Below are positions 44,327 to 52,079 of a stretch of DNA of 64,000 nucleotides, one piece after another. The translations under genes were made by a program, and so were the position numbers. The notes beneath the pieces were generated by a model. The model worked only from the letters and a program-made list of their open reading frames with translations, searched no databases and was not told where the DNA came from. Source of the stretch: Vibrio gangliei (lineage in GTDB: Bacteria; Pseudomonadota; Gammaproteobacteria; Enterobacterales; Vibrionaceae); contig NZ_AP021870.1 of assembly GCF_026001925.1 (NCBI RefSeq), positions 186,001 through 250,000 on the forward strand. The letters are read 5' to 3'. Position 1 is the first letter of the stretch. Each line of letters begins with the position of its first letter.

Positions 44327-44451
44327 ATCCCCAAATTAGTTGGAGTTGCAGTGAGGCGACAAGTTTGTGAGAGCCCATGAGCATAGCTTGTCTATGTGAT
44401 TGGGGCGAACAAACGCAGTCAACAAAGCTGCAGCTTCAAATAAGAAGGGGA
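44327..44451. repeat. Interspersed palindromic repeat between ectB and ectC
   Basis: A roughly 125-bp imperfect palindrome. Outer arms: TCCCC / GGGGA and TTGGAGTTGCAG / CTGCAGCTTCAA (44340-44351 and 44428-44439). Inner arms: GTTTGT / ACAAAC, GCCC / GGGGC and CATAG / CTATG around a short loop. The RNA would form one long hairpin just before the ectC ribosome binding site. It resembles a palindromic repeat family that I recall from many Vibrio intergenic regions; family membership was not tested. The remaining 70 bp between the 38-aa ORF and this repeat show nothing I recognise. Confidence 0.65.
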
Positions 44452-44465
44452 AAAAAGGATAAATA

Positions 44466-44852
44466 ATGATTGTAAGAACATTAGAAGAATGCCGAAACAG
44501 TGAACGTCGTGTAGTAGCCGATACTTGGGAAAGTGTGCGTATGCTATTGAAAGAAGACAAGATGGGATTCTCGTTCCACATTACCAATATCTATGCAGGC
44601 ACAGATACCCATATTCACTATAAAAACCACTTAGAGTCGGTTTACTGCATTTCTGGTGAAGGTGAGATTGAAGTGAAAGGTGACAAAACTTACCCAATCA
44701 AACCAGGCACGCTTTATATCCTAGACAAGCATGATGATCACCAATTACGTGCTTATGAAGGCGCAGACATGGTGATGGCGTGTGTATTCAACCCACCACT
44801 AACGGGTGCAGAAACCCACGATAAAGATGGTGTGTATCCGATTGTTGAATAA
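44466..44852 (+). CDS. ectC: L-ectoine synthase
   Basis: A 128-residue cupin that cyclises N-gamma-acetyl-diaminobutyrate to ectoine. The start [25 protein letters not shown] segment ([15 protein letters not shown]), [13 protein letters not shown] strand and metal or substrate residues in [36 protein letters not shown] and [13 protein letters not shown] are all characteristic. AAAGGAT precedes the ATG at a normal distance. It is separated from ectB by 341 bp containing a 38-codon ORF and a palindromic repeat, an unusually large gap for this operon. No ectD hydroxylase follows, so the product should be ectoine rather than hydroxyectoine. Confidence 0.95.
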   Translation: MIVRTLEECRNSERRVVADTWESVRMLLKEDKMGFSFHITNIYAGTDTHIHYKNHLESVYCISGEGEIEVKGDKTYPIKPGTLYILDKHDDHQLRAYEGADMVMACVFNPPLTGAETHDKDGVYPIVE

Positions 44853-44857
44853 ATAAA

Positions 44858-44908
44858 CGTATCTCGTTTCTCGGCCGCTACGCTTTGTCGTATTTCGGTC
44901 GAGATACG
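44858..44908. repeat. Inverted repeat between ectC and aspartokinase gene
   Basis: CGTATCTCG (44858-44866) and CGAGATACG (44900-44908) are perfect reverse complements separated by 33 bases; partial inner complementarity (CTCGGCCG / CGGTCGAG) extends the fold. No T run follows, so it is not a standard terminator. Confidence 0.55.
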
Positions 44909-44996
44909 AGCACGAAGTGTCCGCGTCACGAGAGTGAAACGTCCACACTCATAAGAATTCATTTATTGAAAAATTTTGAAACCCAAGGAGCCTATT

Positions 44997-46502
44997 TTGA
45001 CTTCTTCAAATAGAAGCCACACTGCCAACATTCAAAACTCAAATCATACCGTTGAAAAAATTGGCGGTACCTCAATGTCAGCCTTTGACGCTGTTCTCGA
45101 TAACATCTTACTTCGTCCAGAGAACCCGTATAACCGTATGTTTGTGGTTTCAGCTTATGGCGGTATTACCGATGCATTATTGGAATGTAAGCGTTCAGGT
45201 AAAGCCGGTATTTATCGTTTAGTTGAAAATCGTGATGATGCGTGGGTGGAAGCCATGGAAGAGCTTGAACAACGCATGTTATTGATTAACGAAAATATGT
45301 TTGCTGACCCAATCAGTCGCCGTCGTGCCGATAACTTTATTAAAGATCGCATCGCGCAAGCGACGAACTGTATCAACAATATTATGGAAACCTGCCAGTA
45401 TGGTCAGTTTTCAATGCAGCATTATTTGCCGCAAATCCGAGAGTTTTTATCTTCCATCGGTGAAGCACATAGTGCGTACAATACTTGTTTGAAGCTAAAC
45501 ACTCTTGATGTGAACGCTAAGTTCGTTGACTTATCTGGTTGGGATCTTGATGGCCAAGGAAAAGATGTGTCAGGTGATCTCGACGCAGTGATTGAAAATG
45601 CGTTGCAAGATATTGATGTGACTAAAGAACTTCCGATCGTGACAGGCTATGTTTACTGCGCCGAAGGCTTAATGAAGACCTATGACCGTGGTTACAGTGA
45701 AATGACCTTTAGTCGTTTAGCGGTGTTGTCGAAAGCAAAACAAGCAGTCATTCATAAAGAGTATCACTTGAGTACTGCTGACCCGCGCGTTGTTGGTCCA
45801 GAAAAAGTGCGTCCAATGGGGCAGACGAACTATGACGTCGCTGACCAACTTGCTAATTTAGGTATGGAAGCGATTCACCCGAATGCAGCTTCTGGTTTAC
45901 GTCGTAGTGGTATTGAATTGGTAATCAAAAATACCTTTGAACCAGAACATAAAGGTACGCTGATTTCACATGCGTTTGACCCACATCGTTATGCGGGTAA
46001 CACCGATAAAGTGGAAATTATTGCTGGTCGAAATAAAGTCTTTGCACTGCATATTTTTGACCAAGCTATGGTGGGCCAAGCGGATAACGTCGGTTATGAG
46101 TTGATGGAAATCATCAATGATGAGCGTGTTCAGCTAGTGGGTAAAGAAATGAACGCCAACTCGATTACTTATTATTTAAGCGGTAATTCGAAGAGCAAGA
46201 ACAAAGTCTTGTCTCGCGCAGAAAAAGCGTTCCCACGAGCAAAAATTACCGGCAAGATGGTGGCGTTAATTTCCGTGATTGGTGCTTCAATTGACACCAA
46301 TATAGCGCTGAGCCACGGCATGATCGCATTAATGAACCAAGATATTACGCCGCGTGCAGCGCACTCGTCGATGCGTAATGTGGATGTGCAATTTGTGGTT
46401 GATGATGAAAATTATGAAGCGGCGATTTGTACCTTACATGAAGAGTTCATTGACGGTCTTGAATCAAATGATGAGCAACTTGATAAAGAAAAAGCGGCTT
46501 AA
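44997..46502 (+). CDS. ask: Ectoine-specific aspartokinase
   Basis: A 501-residue aspartate kinase of the Ask_Ect type, feeding aspartyl phosphate into ectoine synthesis. The kinase N-terminus reads HTVEKIGGTSMSAF, followed by RMFVVSAYGGITDALLECKR, and the substrate region includes TVHKEYHLSTADPRVVG-like residues (HKEYHLSTADPRVVGP). Two ACT domains occupy the last 130 residues (VGYELMEIINDERVQLVGKE and ALISVIGASIDTNIALSHGM). Ask_Ect enzymes are reported to be less sensitive to amino acid feedback. I chose the TTG at 44997, six bases after AAGGAG, over the TTG at 44976 upstream of that ribosome binding site. A terminator follows the gene. Confidence 0.93.
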   Translation: MTSSNRSHTANIQNSNHTVEKIGGTSMSAFDAVLDNILLRPENPYNRMFVVSAYGGITDALLECKRSGKAGIYRLVENRDDAWVEAMEELEQRMLLINENMFADPISRRRADNFIKDRIAQATNCINNIMETCQYGQFSMQHYLPQIREFLSSIGEAHSAYNTCLKLNTLDVNAKFVDLSGWDLDGQGKDVSGDLDAVIENALQDIDVTKELPIVTGYVYCAEGLMKTYDRGYSEMTFSRLAVLSKAKQAVIHKEYHLSTADPRVVGPEKVRPMGQTNYDVADQLANLGMEAIHPNAASGLRRSGIELVIKNTFEPEHKGTLISHAFDPHRYAGNTDKVEIIAGRNKVFALHIFDQAMVGQADNVGYELMEIINDERVQLVGKEMNANSITYYLSGNSKSKNKVLSRAEKAFPRAKITGKMVALISVIGASIDTNIALSHGMIALMNQDITPRAAHSSMRNVDVQFVVDDENYEAAICTLHEEFIDGLESNDEQLDKEKAA

Positions 46503-46532
46503 TATTGGTTTATTAAATAAAGCCTAATAATC

Positions 46533-46566
46533 AAACCCTGCTAACTAAAGAGTTGGCAGGGTTTCC
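46533..46566. terminator. Terminator at the end of the ectoine operon
   Basis: AAACCCTGC-AACT and AGTT-GCAGGGTTT pair with one internal mismatch around AAAG. It is placed between the aspartokinase gene and the convergent DJ-1/PfpI gene and may act in both directions. Confidence 0.75.
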
Positions 46567-46577
46567 TATTTTAGGAG

Positions 46578-47165
46578 CTAGTCAGGATTTTGTTCCCATC
46601 GAAATTCCATTTGTTTGGCGGTTGCTTCCGCGATGTCCATTCCCAATAACTCACTGACGATAAATAAACTCATATCAATGCCCGCCGAGATCCCTCCTGA
46701 GCTAATACGGTTACCATCTTTTACCCAACGGACGTTCTCTTGTACTTTCAGCTTTGGAAATCGTTGTTTGAGATCGGGAATATCTTCCCAATGCGTTGTC
46801 ACTGAGTGTTGGTTAAGTATCCCTGCTTGCGCCAGTATAAAAGCGCCAGTGCAAACCGATGCGATTAGAGGTACTTGCATCTCCTGAGTTTTTATCCACT
46901 CAAGCACACCAACTTTGTACATTTCATCAGTATGCACACCACCAACCACAATTAAGACATCTAATTTAGGATGATTAGCAATACTGTAGTCGGGAAGAAC
47001 ACGATAACCCGCTCTTGCCGTCACAGGGGTTGCTTGTTCTGCGATCAGGAAAACATTGAAATCTTGACCGTTTGAATTCACACGGTTTGCTGTGGTGAAC
47101 ACTTCATAAGGGCCTGAAAAATCAAGCACTTCTGCATTATCGTAGAGGTAAATACCGATATTCAT
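46578..47165 (-). CDS. DJ-1/PfpI family protein
   Basis: A 195-residue class I glutamine amidotransferase-like protein. The N-terminus MNIGIYLYDNAEVLDFSGPYEVF and the nucleophile elbow ASVCTGAFILAQAGIL (Cys near residue 103) with the following THWEDIPDL are typical of the branch that includes isonitrile hydratase and the sensor domains of GATase1-AraC regulators. No DNA-binding domain is attached. AAGGAAGAAAA precedes the ATG at 47165; the frame open to 47210 adds fifteen unsupported residues. The substrate cannot be assigned. It is convergent with the ectoine operon. Confidence 0.85.
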   Translation of the reverse strand: MNIGIYLYDNAEVLDFSGPYEVFTTANRVNSNGQDFNVFLIAEQATPVTARAGYRVLPDYSIANHPKLDVLIVVGGVHTDEMYKVGVLEWIKTQEMQVPLIASVCTGAFILAQAGILNQHSVTTHWEDIPDLKQRFPKLKVQENVRWVKDGNRISSGGISAGIDMSLFIVSELLGMDIAEATAKQMEFRWEQNPD

Positions 47166-47296
47166 TTTTCTTCCTTGAAAAACAATGATGGAGTGAGACA
47201 AATATGTCACGAAATATAGAATTTAGTCTACCTCGAGCCATTTATATGCCATTATTAAGTGTGTTTTTACATTCCTACTTATAAAAGAGATATACC

Positions 47297-47533
47297 ATGA
47301 AACTGTTAGTTCGAAATCTTTCTCGTGAAACAACTGAATCAGAAATGCGTCAATTGTTTGAAGAGTTTGGAGAAGTCGGTGAGTGCACTTTAGTACTGGA
47401 TGACGAAACCGGTCTTTCTAAAGGGTTTGGTTTCATTTATATGCCGGATCTTGATCAGGCTAAAACCGCTCGATTTGCGTTAAACGGCAAAGAAATCGAC
47501 AACAGTAAAATCAAAGTGAAAGTCGCCAGTTAA
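47297..47533 (+). CDS. Small RRM-type RNA-binding protein
   Basis: A 78-residue protein that is almost entirely one RNA recognition motif. RNP2 is KLLVRNL at the N-terminus and RNP1 is KGFGFIYM at about residues 43-50, with the aromatic residues needed to stack on RNA. Such short RRM proteins in cyanobacteria and gammaproteobacteria are often cold-induced, but no cold-box element was identified upstream. GAGATATACC lies in front of the ATG. It converges with a DMT-family transporter gene. Confidence 0.88.
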   Translation: MKLLVRNLSRETTESEMRQLFEEFGEVGECTLVLDDETGLSKGFGFIYMPDLDQAKTARFALNGKEIDNSKIKVKVAS

Positions 47534-47565
47534 TTGGGTTGGCGGCTTTAATTGAGTCTAAAGGG

Positions 47566-48447
47566 TTATCGTTTTTGTAACGTAACCAATAGAATACCCA
47601 ATAAAATCATCGCTGAAGCAACAACAAATGGTAGGGTGATCGGTTCTCGAACCATGATCGCCCCGCCTAAAGCTGCAATCACTGGTACCAATAATTGCAC
47701 GACACCGGCCTGAGTCGCCTTTAAGCCTTTCAGTGCGACATACCAAATTGCATATCCCATTCCTGATGTCACCGCACCTGAAATGATGGCTAAGATCATA
47801 CCGTGATAAGTCAGCGTATTTTCAGTGACCATAATATAAATGATTAATAACAAGCACAGAGGCAAACAGCGTACAAAGTTGCCTGTGGTATCACTGAGTG
47901 GATCAGAGCTTGTTTTTCCTCGAATGGTATAGCCTGCCCACGCCATGCCTGCTAGTGCCATTAATACAAAGCCAGAAAATGATGGCGTAGAAGCATTGGG
48001 CAACATCAAATAAACAAATCCAGCAAACGCCAATGTGATCCCCAACCACTCAAGTAATACCAACTTATGCCCTTTGCATAATTGGTAAACGATCATAGTG
48101 ATTTGTACCGCGCCAAACAAAATTAACGCTCCAGTGCCCGTTTCTAACGAAAGGTAAGCGATAGAAAAGCACAGAGCATAGACAAATAAGCACAGCGCGG
48201 ATGCCATACTGCCTTTCAAAGTGAAGTGAGAAGCGGTTTTATTGTGGCTTGTCCTTGGTCGAAGGCTTAGAAGTAGGCACAGCATGATAGCGCCGGAAGC
48301 TAATCGCAGGGTGGTAAAGCTTAATGGATCAATATTGCCATCCATTAAAGCAAGGCGAGCCAGAACCGAATTTGCCGCAAATGCAATGAGTGCAAATACC
48401 GTAAAAATAAAAGTTTTGAAGGCATGGCTTGATTGATGGTTAGGCAT
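47566..48447 (-). CDS. EamA/DMT-family transporter
   Basis: A 293-residue inner-membrane protein with about ten hydrophobic helices arranged as two EamA repeats. The first repeat begins TFIFTVFALIAFAANSVLARLAL with the family's conserved Asn and Arg pattern, and the second contains MALAGMAWAGYTIRGK and the ending VQLLVPVIAALGGAIMVREPITL. EamA proteins export amino acids or metabolites; no substrate can be assigned. It has its own start about 90 bp from the end of the copper operon, behind a terminator, so it is probably transcribed separately. Confidence 0.88.
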   Translation of the reverse strand: MPNHQSSHAFKTFIFTVFALIAFAANSVLARLALMDGNIDPLSFTTLRLASGAIMLCLLLSLRPRTSHNKTASHFTLKGSMASALCLFVYALCFSIAYLSLETGTGALILFGAVQITMIVYQLCKGHKLVLLEWLGITLAFAGFVYLMLPNASTPSFSGFVLMALAGMAWAGYTIRGKTSSDPLSDTTGNFVRCLPLCLLLIIYIMVTENTLTYHGMILAIISGAVTSGMGYAIWYVALKGLKATQAGVVQLLVPVIAALGGAIMVREPITLPFVVASAMILLGILLVTLQKR

Positions 48448-48483
48448 AATGATGGGGCTTGAATCCTGTTATCTCGAATAAGA

Positions 48484-48506
48484 AAGGAGGCCTCATACCT
48501 CCTTTA
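48484..48506 (-). terminator. Terminator after the copper-delivery operon
   Basis: On the minus strand AAAGGAGG-TATGAGG-CCTCCTTT forms an 8-bp stem ending in TTTCTTATT. It lies 35 bases beyond the PCuAC gene stop. Confidence 0.75.
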
Positions 48507-48541
48507 AACGTACTTTCTAAAGCTAAACCAGAGAAAAATGA

Positions 48542-49003
48542 TTAATGACTTGAATGGTCGGAATTATGCGAAATACCGGCCATCACTTTTTTTACCGGCA
48601 CGCTTAACGTTTCAGTTTCACCGTTGGCAAACTCCAGAGTTAGGGTTACTTTGTCACCTTCAGCTAAAGGCTGTTTTAAGTTAAGCAGCATGATGTGATA
48701 ACCACCAGGTTTCAATACCACTTCACCATGAGCTGGCAAATTCAGCTGGTCAATTTGACGCATTTTCATCATGTCGCCATCTTTTTCTACCGTATGCAGC
48801 TCAGTCTTGCTCGCAACATCCGTTTGGGCTGCGACCAAAGTACGTTCGCTATCCATGTGATTTTCTATAGTCATGAAAATGGCGCTGTTTGCTGCATTAG
48901 GTGGAGTCGCGCGAGCATACGGGTCATTGTAGTGTAAGCCATTATGGGCAAAAGCTGCCGAGCTCAATAGCAGTCCAGAGAGTAATAAAGCAAGCTTTTT
49001 CAT
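48542..49003 (-). CDS. Periplasmic copper chaperone of the PCuAC family
   Basis: A 153-residue secreted copper(I) chaperone. The signal peptide is MKKLALLLSGLLLSSAAFA. The mature protein carries the H-(M)-X10-M-X21-H-X-M copper motif as ELHTVEKDGDMMKMRQI and GGYHIMLLNL, and the C-terminus ends in a His/Ser-rich tail (ISHNSDHSSH) that could bind extra metal. PCuAC proteins deliver copper to the CuA site of cytochrome c oxidase together with SCO proteins. It overlaps the SCO gene stop by one base, so the two are translationally coupled. Confidence 0.92.
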   Translation of the reverse strand: MKKLALLLSGLLLSSAAFAHNGLHYNDPYARATPPNAANSAIFMTIENHMDSERTLVAAQTDVASKTELHTVEKDGDMMKMRQIDQLNLPAHGEVVLKPGGYHIMLLNLKQPLAEGDKVTLTLEFANGETETLSVPVKKVMAGISHNSDHSSH

Positions 49004-49590
49004 TAAGCGTTTTCCTTTTCAACTTGTTGAATAGAAAGAATTAATGGTTGTGGATTCAATGTATGTGGCACTTTTTTAATTAAGGTGCCGTCGGGTTGAA
49101 CAAAATAGAAATAAGAGCTGTGATCTATCGTGTATTTTAGTTCAGAGTCTTTAAGCTCGGTTTTTTGGAAAATCACACCGTAACGAGTTGCTAATTGCTG
49201 AATGGCTGCCGCAGAGCCTGAATAACCTTGAATATTTGGGTGAAAATAATGTGCGTATTTTTGTGCATCTTCACCGGAATCTCGCTCAGGATCTAATGTA
49301 ATGAAGATTGGACGGATATGGGAAAGCTGATCGTCATCCAGTTGCTTCATTGCGGCAGAAAGCATGGCTAATGATGTTGGGCACACATCTGGACAACGGG
49401 TAAAGCCAAAATAAATGACTCTAATTCGAGTATCGGCGGGATCGAAAATATCCGTTTTGTCGTTATCGCCATTTATGAGCGCTAAGCTTGTAGCTGATTG
49501 AGATGTCTGTTGTGATGGGTGCAAATAAAAGTTTAATGCCAAGCCTAAGCTAAAAGCCAACGCTAAGATAATGACCCAAGATTTCTTCAT
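49003..49590 (-). CDS. SCO1/SenC family copper assembly protein
   Basis: A 195-residue thioredoxin-fold protein anchored by an N-terminal helix (WVIILALAFSLGLALNFYL). The copper-binding CPDVCPTSLAML motif is at about residue 73, and the conserved His is in TIDHSSYFYFVQPDG. It inserts copper into, or reduces the cysteines of, cytochrome c oxidase subunit II in the periplasm. It lies between a membrane-anchored protein of unknown function (four-base overlap) and PCuAC (one-base overlap), a tightly packed three-gene operon. Confidence 0.92.
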   Translation of the reverse strand: MKKSWVIILALAFSLGLALNFYLHPSQQTSQSATSLALINGDNDKTDIFDPADTRIRVIYFGFTRCPDVCPTSLAMLSAAMKQLDDDQLSHIRPIFITLDPERDSGEDAQKYAHYFHPNIQGYSGSAAAIQQLATRYGVIFQKTELKDSELKYTIDHSSYFYFVQPDGTLIKKVPHTLNPQPLILSIQQVEKENA

Positions 49591-50054
49591 TTTTCCATCC
49601 TAATCGACGCGTAAATTTTATTGCCTGCTTGGTCACTCAATGTGCCAATCCATGTCATTTTCGAATCGGTGCAAATGGGAAGAACCACAGAGCCTTGATA
49701 ACTGCCATCGGGTTGTTTTATTACCGGAAATTTGGCGGTTCCTAAATCCATTTCTAAACCTCGTAAAGTTAACAATAAACGCTCGCTGTTGTTGTCTGGC
49801 CACTGCACTTGTAGGCGGGTTTCTTGTAACGGTTTTGCGATATCCGTATCGAGCTGAAGACTGACATTGCTTTGCTGGCAAACTTGGCGAGAAAGGGCAC
49901 AATATTGCGACGCTTCAAAATGTGAATCAGAGGGAGTACGCCACATTTCCCATAGCTGAGGCGCAAAAAAACCAGCCACTAACGCCAGTACAGTGAACAT
50001 ACCTAACAAATAGGCTGAATTGTGTTTTGTATGTTTGAATGACATCTCGGACAT
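49587..50054 (-). CDS. Membrane-anchored protein of unknown function in the SCO-PCuAC operon
   Basis: A 155-residue protein with one N-terminal membrane helix (YLLGMFTVLALVAGFFAPQLW, about residues 15-35) and a periplasmic domain with predicted beta structure. Three Cys residues (YCALSRQVC, about 51-59, and LPICTDSKM near the end) could form a disulfide or bind metal. Hydrophobic patterning RLLLTLRGLEMDLGTAKFPV alternates as beta strands. I do not recognise a family with certainty. Its position, as first gene with a four-base overlap onto the SCO gene, suggests a role in copper delivery or oxidase assembly. ATG 50045 is an alternative start; neither has a good ribosome binding site. Confidence 0.75.
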   Translation of the reverse strand: MSEMSFKHTKHNSAYLLGMFTVLALVAGFFAPQLWEMWRTPSDSHFEASQYCALSRQVCQQSNVSLQLDTDIAKPLQETRLQVQWPDNNSERLLLTLRGLEMDLGTAKFPVIKQPDGSYQGSVVLPICTDSKMTWIGTLSDQAGNKIYASIRMEK

Positions 50055-50166
50055 AAAGATAGATCAGTTAATTGTCACGGTTTAGAGACTAATATGAATG
50101 ATGCTAACACGAATGATTCCGACTTGAATGAGAATCCCTTTTGTTTGAGGACAAGAGCACAAAATA

Positions 50167-50200
50167 AAACACCCAAGTACAGTGAAGCACTTGGGTGTTT
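50167..50200 (-). terminator. Terminator of the DUF368 gene
   Basis: AAACACCCAAGT and ACTTGGGTGTTT are perfect 12-bp arms with a ten-base loop. On the minus strand the stem is followed by TATTTTGTG, and the DUF368 gene ends 24 bases before it. Confidence 0.8.
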
Positions 50201-50223
50201 GAGCATGCTGATGAATACCCCGT

Positions 50224-51141
50224 TTATTTTTTGTTCTGTGCCACTTTCTCAAGCAGCCAAACAATACCAATACCAGCCAGCATACACACGATGGCTAATA
50301 TTAATTGAGACGGTTGGCCAACGACTTGCTCAAACTGATGTGGCAGCAAGTTATGCTCGACTAGAGGTACTTGCTCGCCATCAGAATTTACTCGCCAGCT
50401 GATGGTTTCTTTCCACGGCCAAATTTTAGGTAATGTACCCATCATTAATCCGGTTAAGAAAACTAGCGTTGCCGAACGATGTTTGTTTAATAACCATGAC
50501 AGTAAATGAGAAAAGCTTAATAGACCACACACTGCGCCTACTGCAAACAAACCTAATACGCCAATGTTGAGCTCTTTTACCGCAGCTAAAATGGCCGGGT
50601 AAATGCCTAATAGCAATAAAATAAAACTACCTGAAATGCCCGGTAAAATCATCGCACAGATAGCAATGGCGCCCGCTAAGATGAGGTTAAGCGGCGTTGG
50701 CTGTAAATCGAGCGGTTGTAATACCGTGATGGTGTAGGCAAACGCAATTCCCGCGACTAAAAAGAGGACATGGATCAGACGTCGATCATCGACCTGCTTT
50801 AAGATATGCACCACGGAAATTAAGATCAAACCAAAAAAGAATGACCAAAGCGGAATAGGGTGAGTGACTAACAGCCAAGAGATTAATTTCGCCAAGGTCA
50901 AAATGCTGGTTAAAATACCACCAAATAGAGCGGCTAAGAATCCGGCATTAATATGGGTGAGAACCGCTTTAAAGCCTTCACGTTTCCACAATCCGAGTAA
51001 GCTTGGATTAACTTTACGAATACTGCCAAGCAGGGTGTCGTAAATCCCTGTTATAAAAGCAATGGTTCCGCCTGATACACCAGGAACCACATCGGCCGCG
51101 CCCATGGCAATGCCTTTCAGGTAAGTGAAAAAATAATTCAT
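50224..51141 (-). CDS. DUF368 family undecaprenyl-phosphate translocase (PopT-type)
   Basis: A 305-residue polytopic membrane protein with eight or more hydrophobic segments. It has the DUF368 signature at the N-terminus, KGIAMGAADVVPGVSGGTIAFI, and a second half-repeat LPGISGSFILLLLGIY, an inverted-repeat pair typical of the family. DUF368 proteins, including one from Vibrio cholerae, were shown to recycle undecaprenyl phosphate across the membrane (PopT), important at alkaline pH. A single-gene unit here: it has its own terminator, and the next gene on this strand (DUF4336) lies 95 bp upstream. Confidence 0.88.
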   Translation of the reverse strand: MNYFFTYLKGIAMGAADVVPGVSGGTIAFITGIYDTLLGSIRKVNPSLLGLWKREGFKAVLTHINAGFLAALFGGILTSILTLAKLISWLLVTHPIPLWSFFFGLILISVVHILKQVDDRRLIHVLFLVAGIAFAYTITVLQPLDLQPTPLNLILAGAIAICAMILPGISGSFILLLLGIYPAILAAVKELNIGVLGLFAVGAVCGLLSFSHLLSWLLNKHRSATLVFLTGLMMGTLPKIWPWKETISWRVNSDGEQVPLVEHNLLPHQFEQVVGQPSQLILAIVCMLAGIGIVWLLEKVAQNKK

Positions 51142-51236
51142 ACAATATACCGTTAAATCAAATGACTGAATTAGGCGCGTAGGTTGTCATGATTTGCCGG
51201 AAATAGGAAGTTTTAGTGATTGTTTGTTAAAAATAA

Positions 51237-51920
51237 TTATTGGAATGCCCACCAAAAGGCTTGGTAAAACGCGTCCTTCGCGTCTTTTTCAATTAACAGA
51301 CCATTGCTTGAAATCAAACGGTCAAATGGCCAAGTCATCACTTCTTGCACGGATGCTCGTAGCATTGCTTTATTTTTAAACTTACGGCGCACACGATATG
51401 GCAAAGTAAGCTGGTTACGGCCACCTTGAATCAAGGTTGTGATCTTTTGACCTGTGGGTAGGTGAGGCTGTAGTGCTACCAAATTATCGGTAATAAAAAG
51501 CGTGCGGCTGAGTGGATCACAAAACAACATTTTATTGGGTGACTCATCGCCACCAATAGACGTTTGTAATAATTGTCCTTGCCATTCTTTGGGTGTTTGA
51601 TGCGACAAAACCCCATCAAAATTCAGATCGGTGCGTTTTTCAATGAGTGAATGTGTCGCGAAAAAATAAGCTTTGGAGTAGGCAAGCCACCAATCTGAAA
51701 GGTGATGATGATAAGTCGGAGTGGGCGATACCACAAATTTCACCGCTCCGAGTTGAGATAATTCCAACTGGCACTGCGTCGAAAGTTCAATCGGTGAAAT
51801 CACCATGAGTTCATCATTTTCGAGTTTAATCACCACCATGCGTTGAATGTGAGTTAAACCACATACACGGTAGCTTTTATCTATGTACCAAACTCGGTTG
51901 GATTCCCATTCTGTAAACAT
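51237..51920 (-). CDS. DUF4336-like protein, metallo-beta-lactamase-related fold
   Basis: A 227-residue cytoplasmic protein without signal peptide. It resembles DUF4336 proteins, which look like degraded metallo-beta-lactamase folds: LENDELMVISPIELSTQ near residue 30, VKFVVSPTPTYHHHLSDWWLAYSKAYFFA in the middle (conserved His cluster), and TLFITDNLV later. A full HxHxDH zinc motif is absent, so hydrolase activity is doubtful. The role is unknown. It stands alone between popT and the oligopeptide-binding protein gene, which is divergent. Confidence 0.65.
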   Translation of the reverse strand: MFTEWESNRVWYIDKSYRVCGLTHIQRMVVIKLENDELMVISPIELSTQCQLELSQLGAVKFVVSPTPTYHHHLSDWWLAYSKAYFFATHSLIEKRTDLNFDGVLSHQTPKEWQGQLLQTSIGGDESPNKMLFCDPLSRTLFITDNLVALQPHLPTGQKITTLIQGGRNQLTLPYRVRRKFKNKAMLRASVQEVMTWPFDRLISSNGLLIEKDAKDAFYQAFWWAFQ

Positions 51921-52079
51921 CAGGCTTGCTTCCTTGCAAACAAATACATGACGAGAGTTTATCTTAAAATTCTTTTATCAGTTAGTGGAAGTTTTCATTA
52001 CTGATTAATCTATCAAACTCCTCATACGTTGGTGTAGTATCTCTCAATAAAGTTCGACTCAATAATCAAGGAAGATAAG

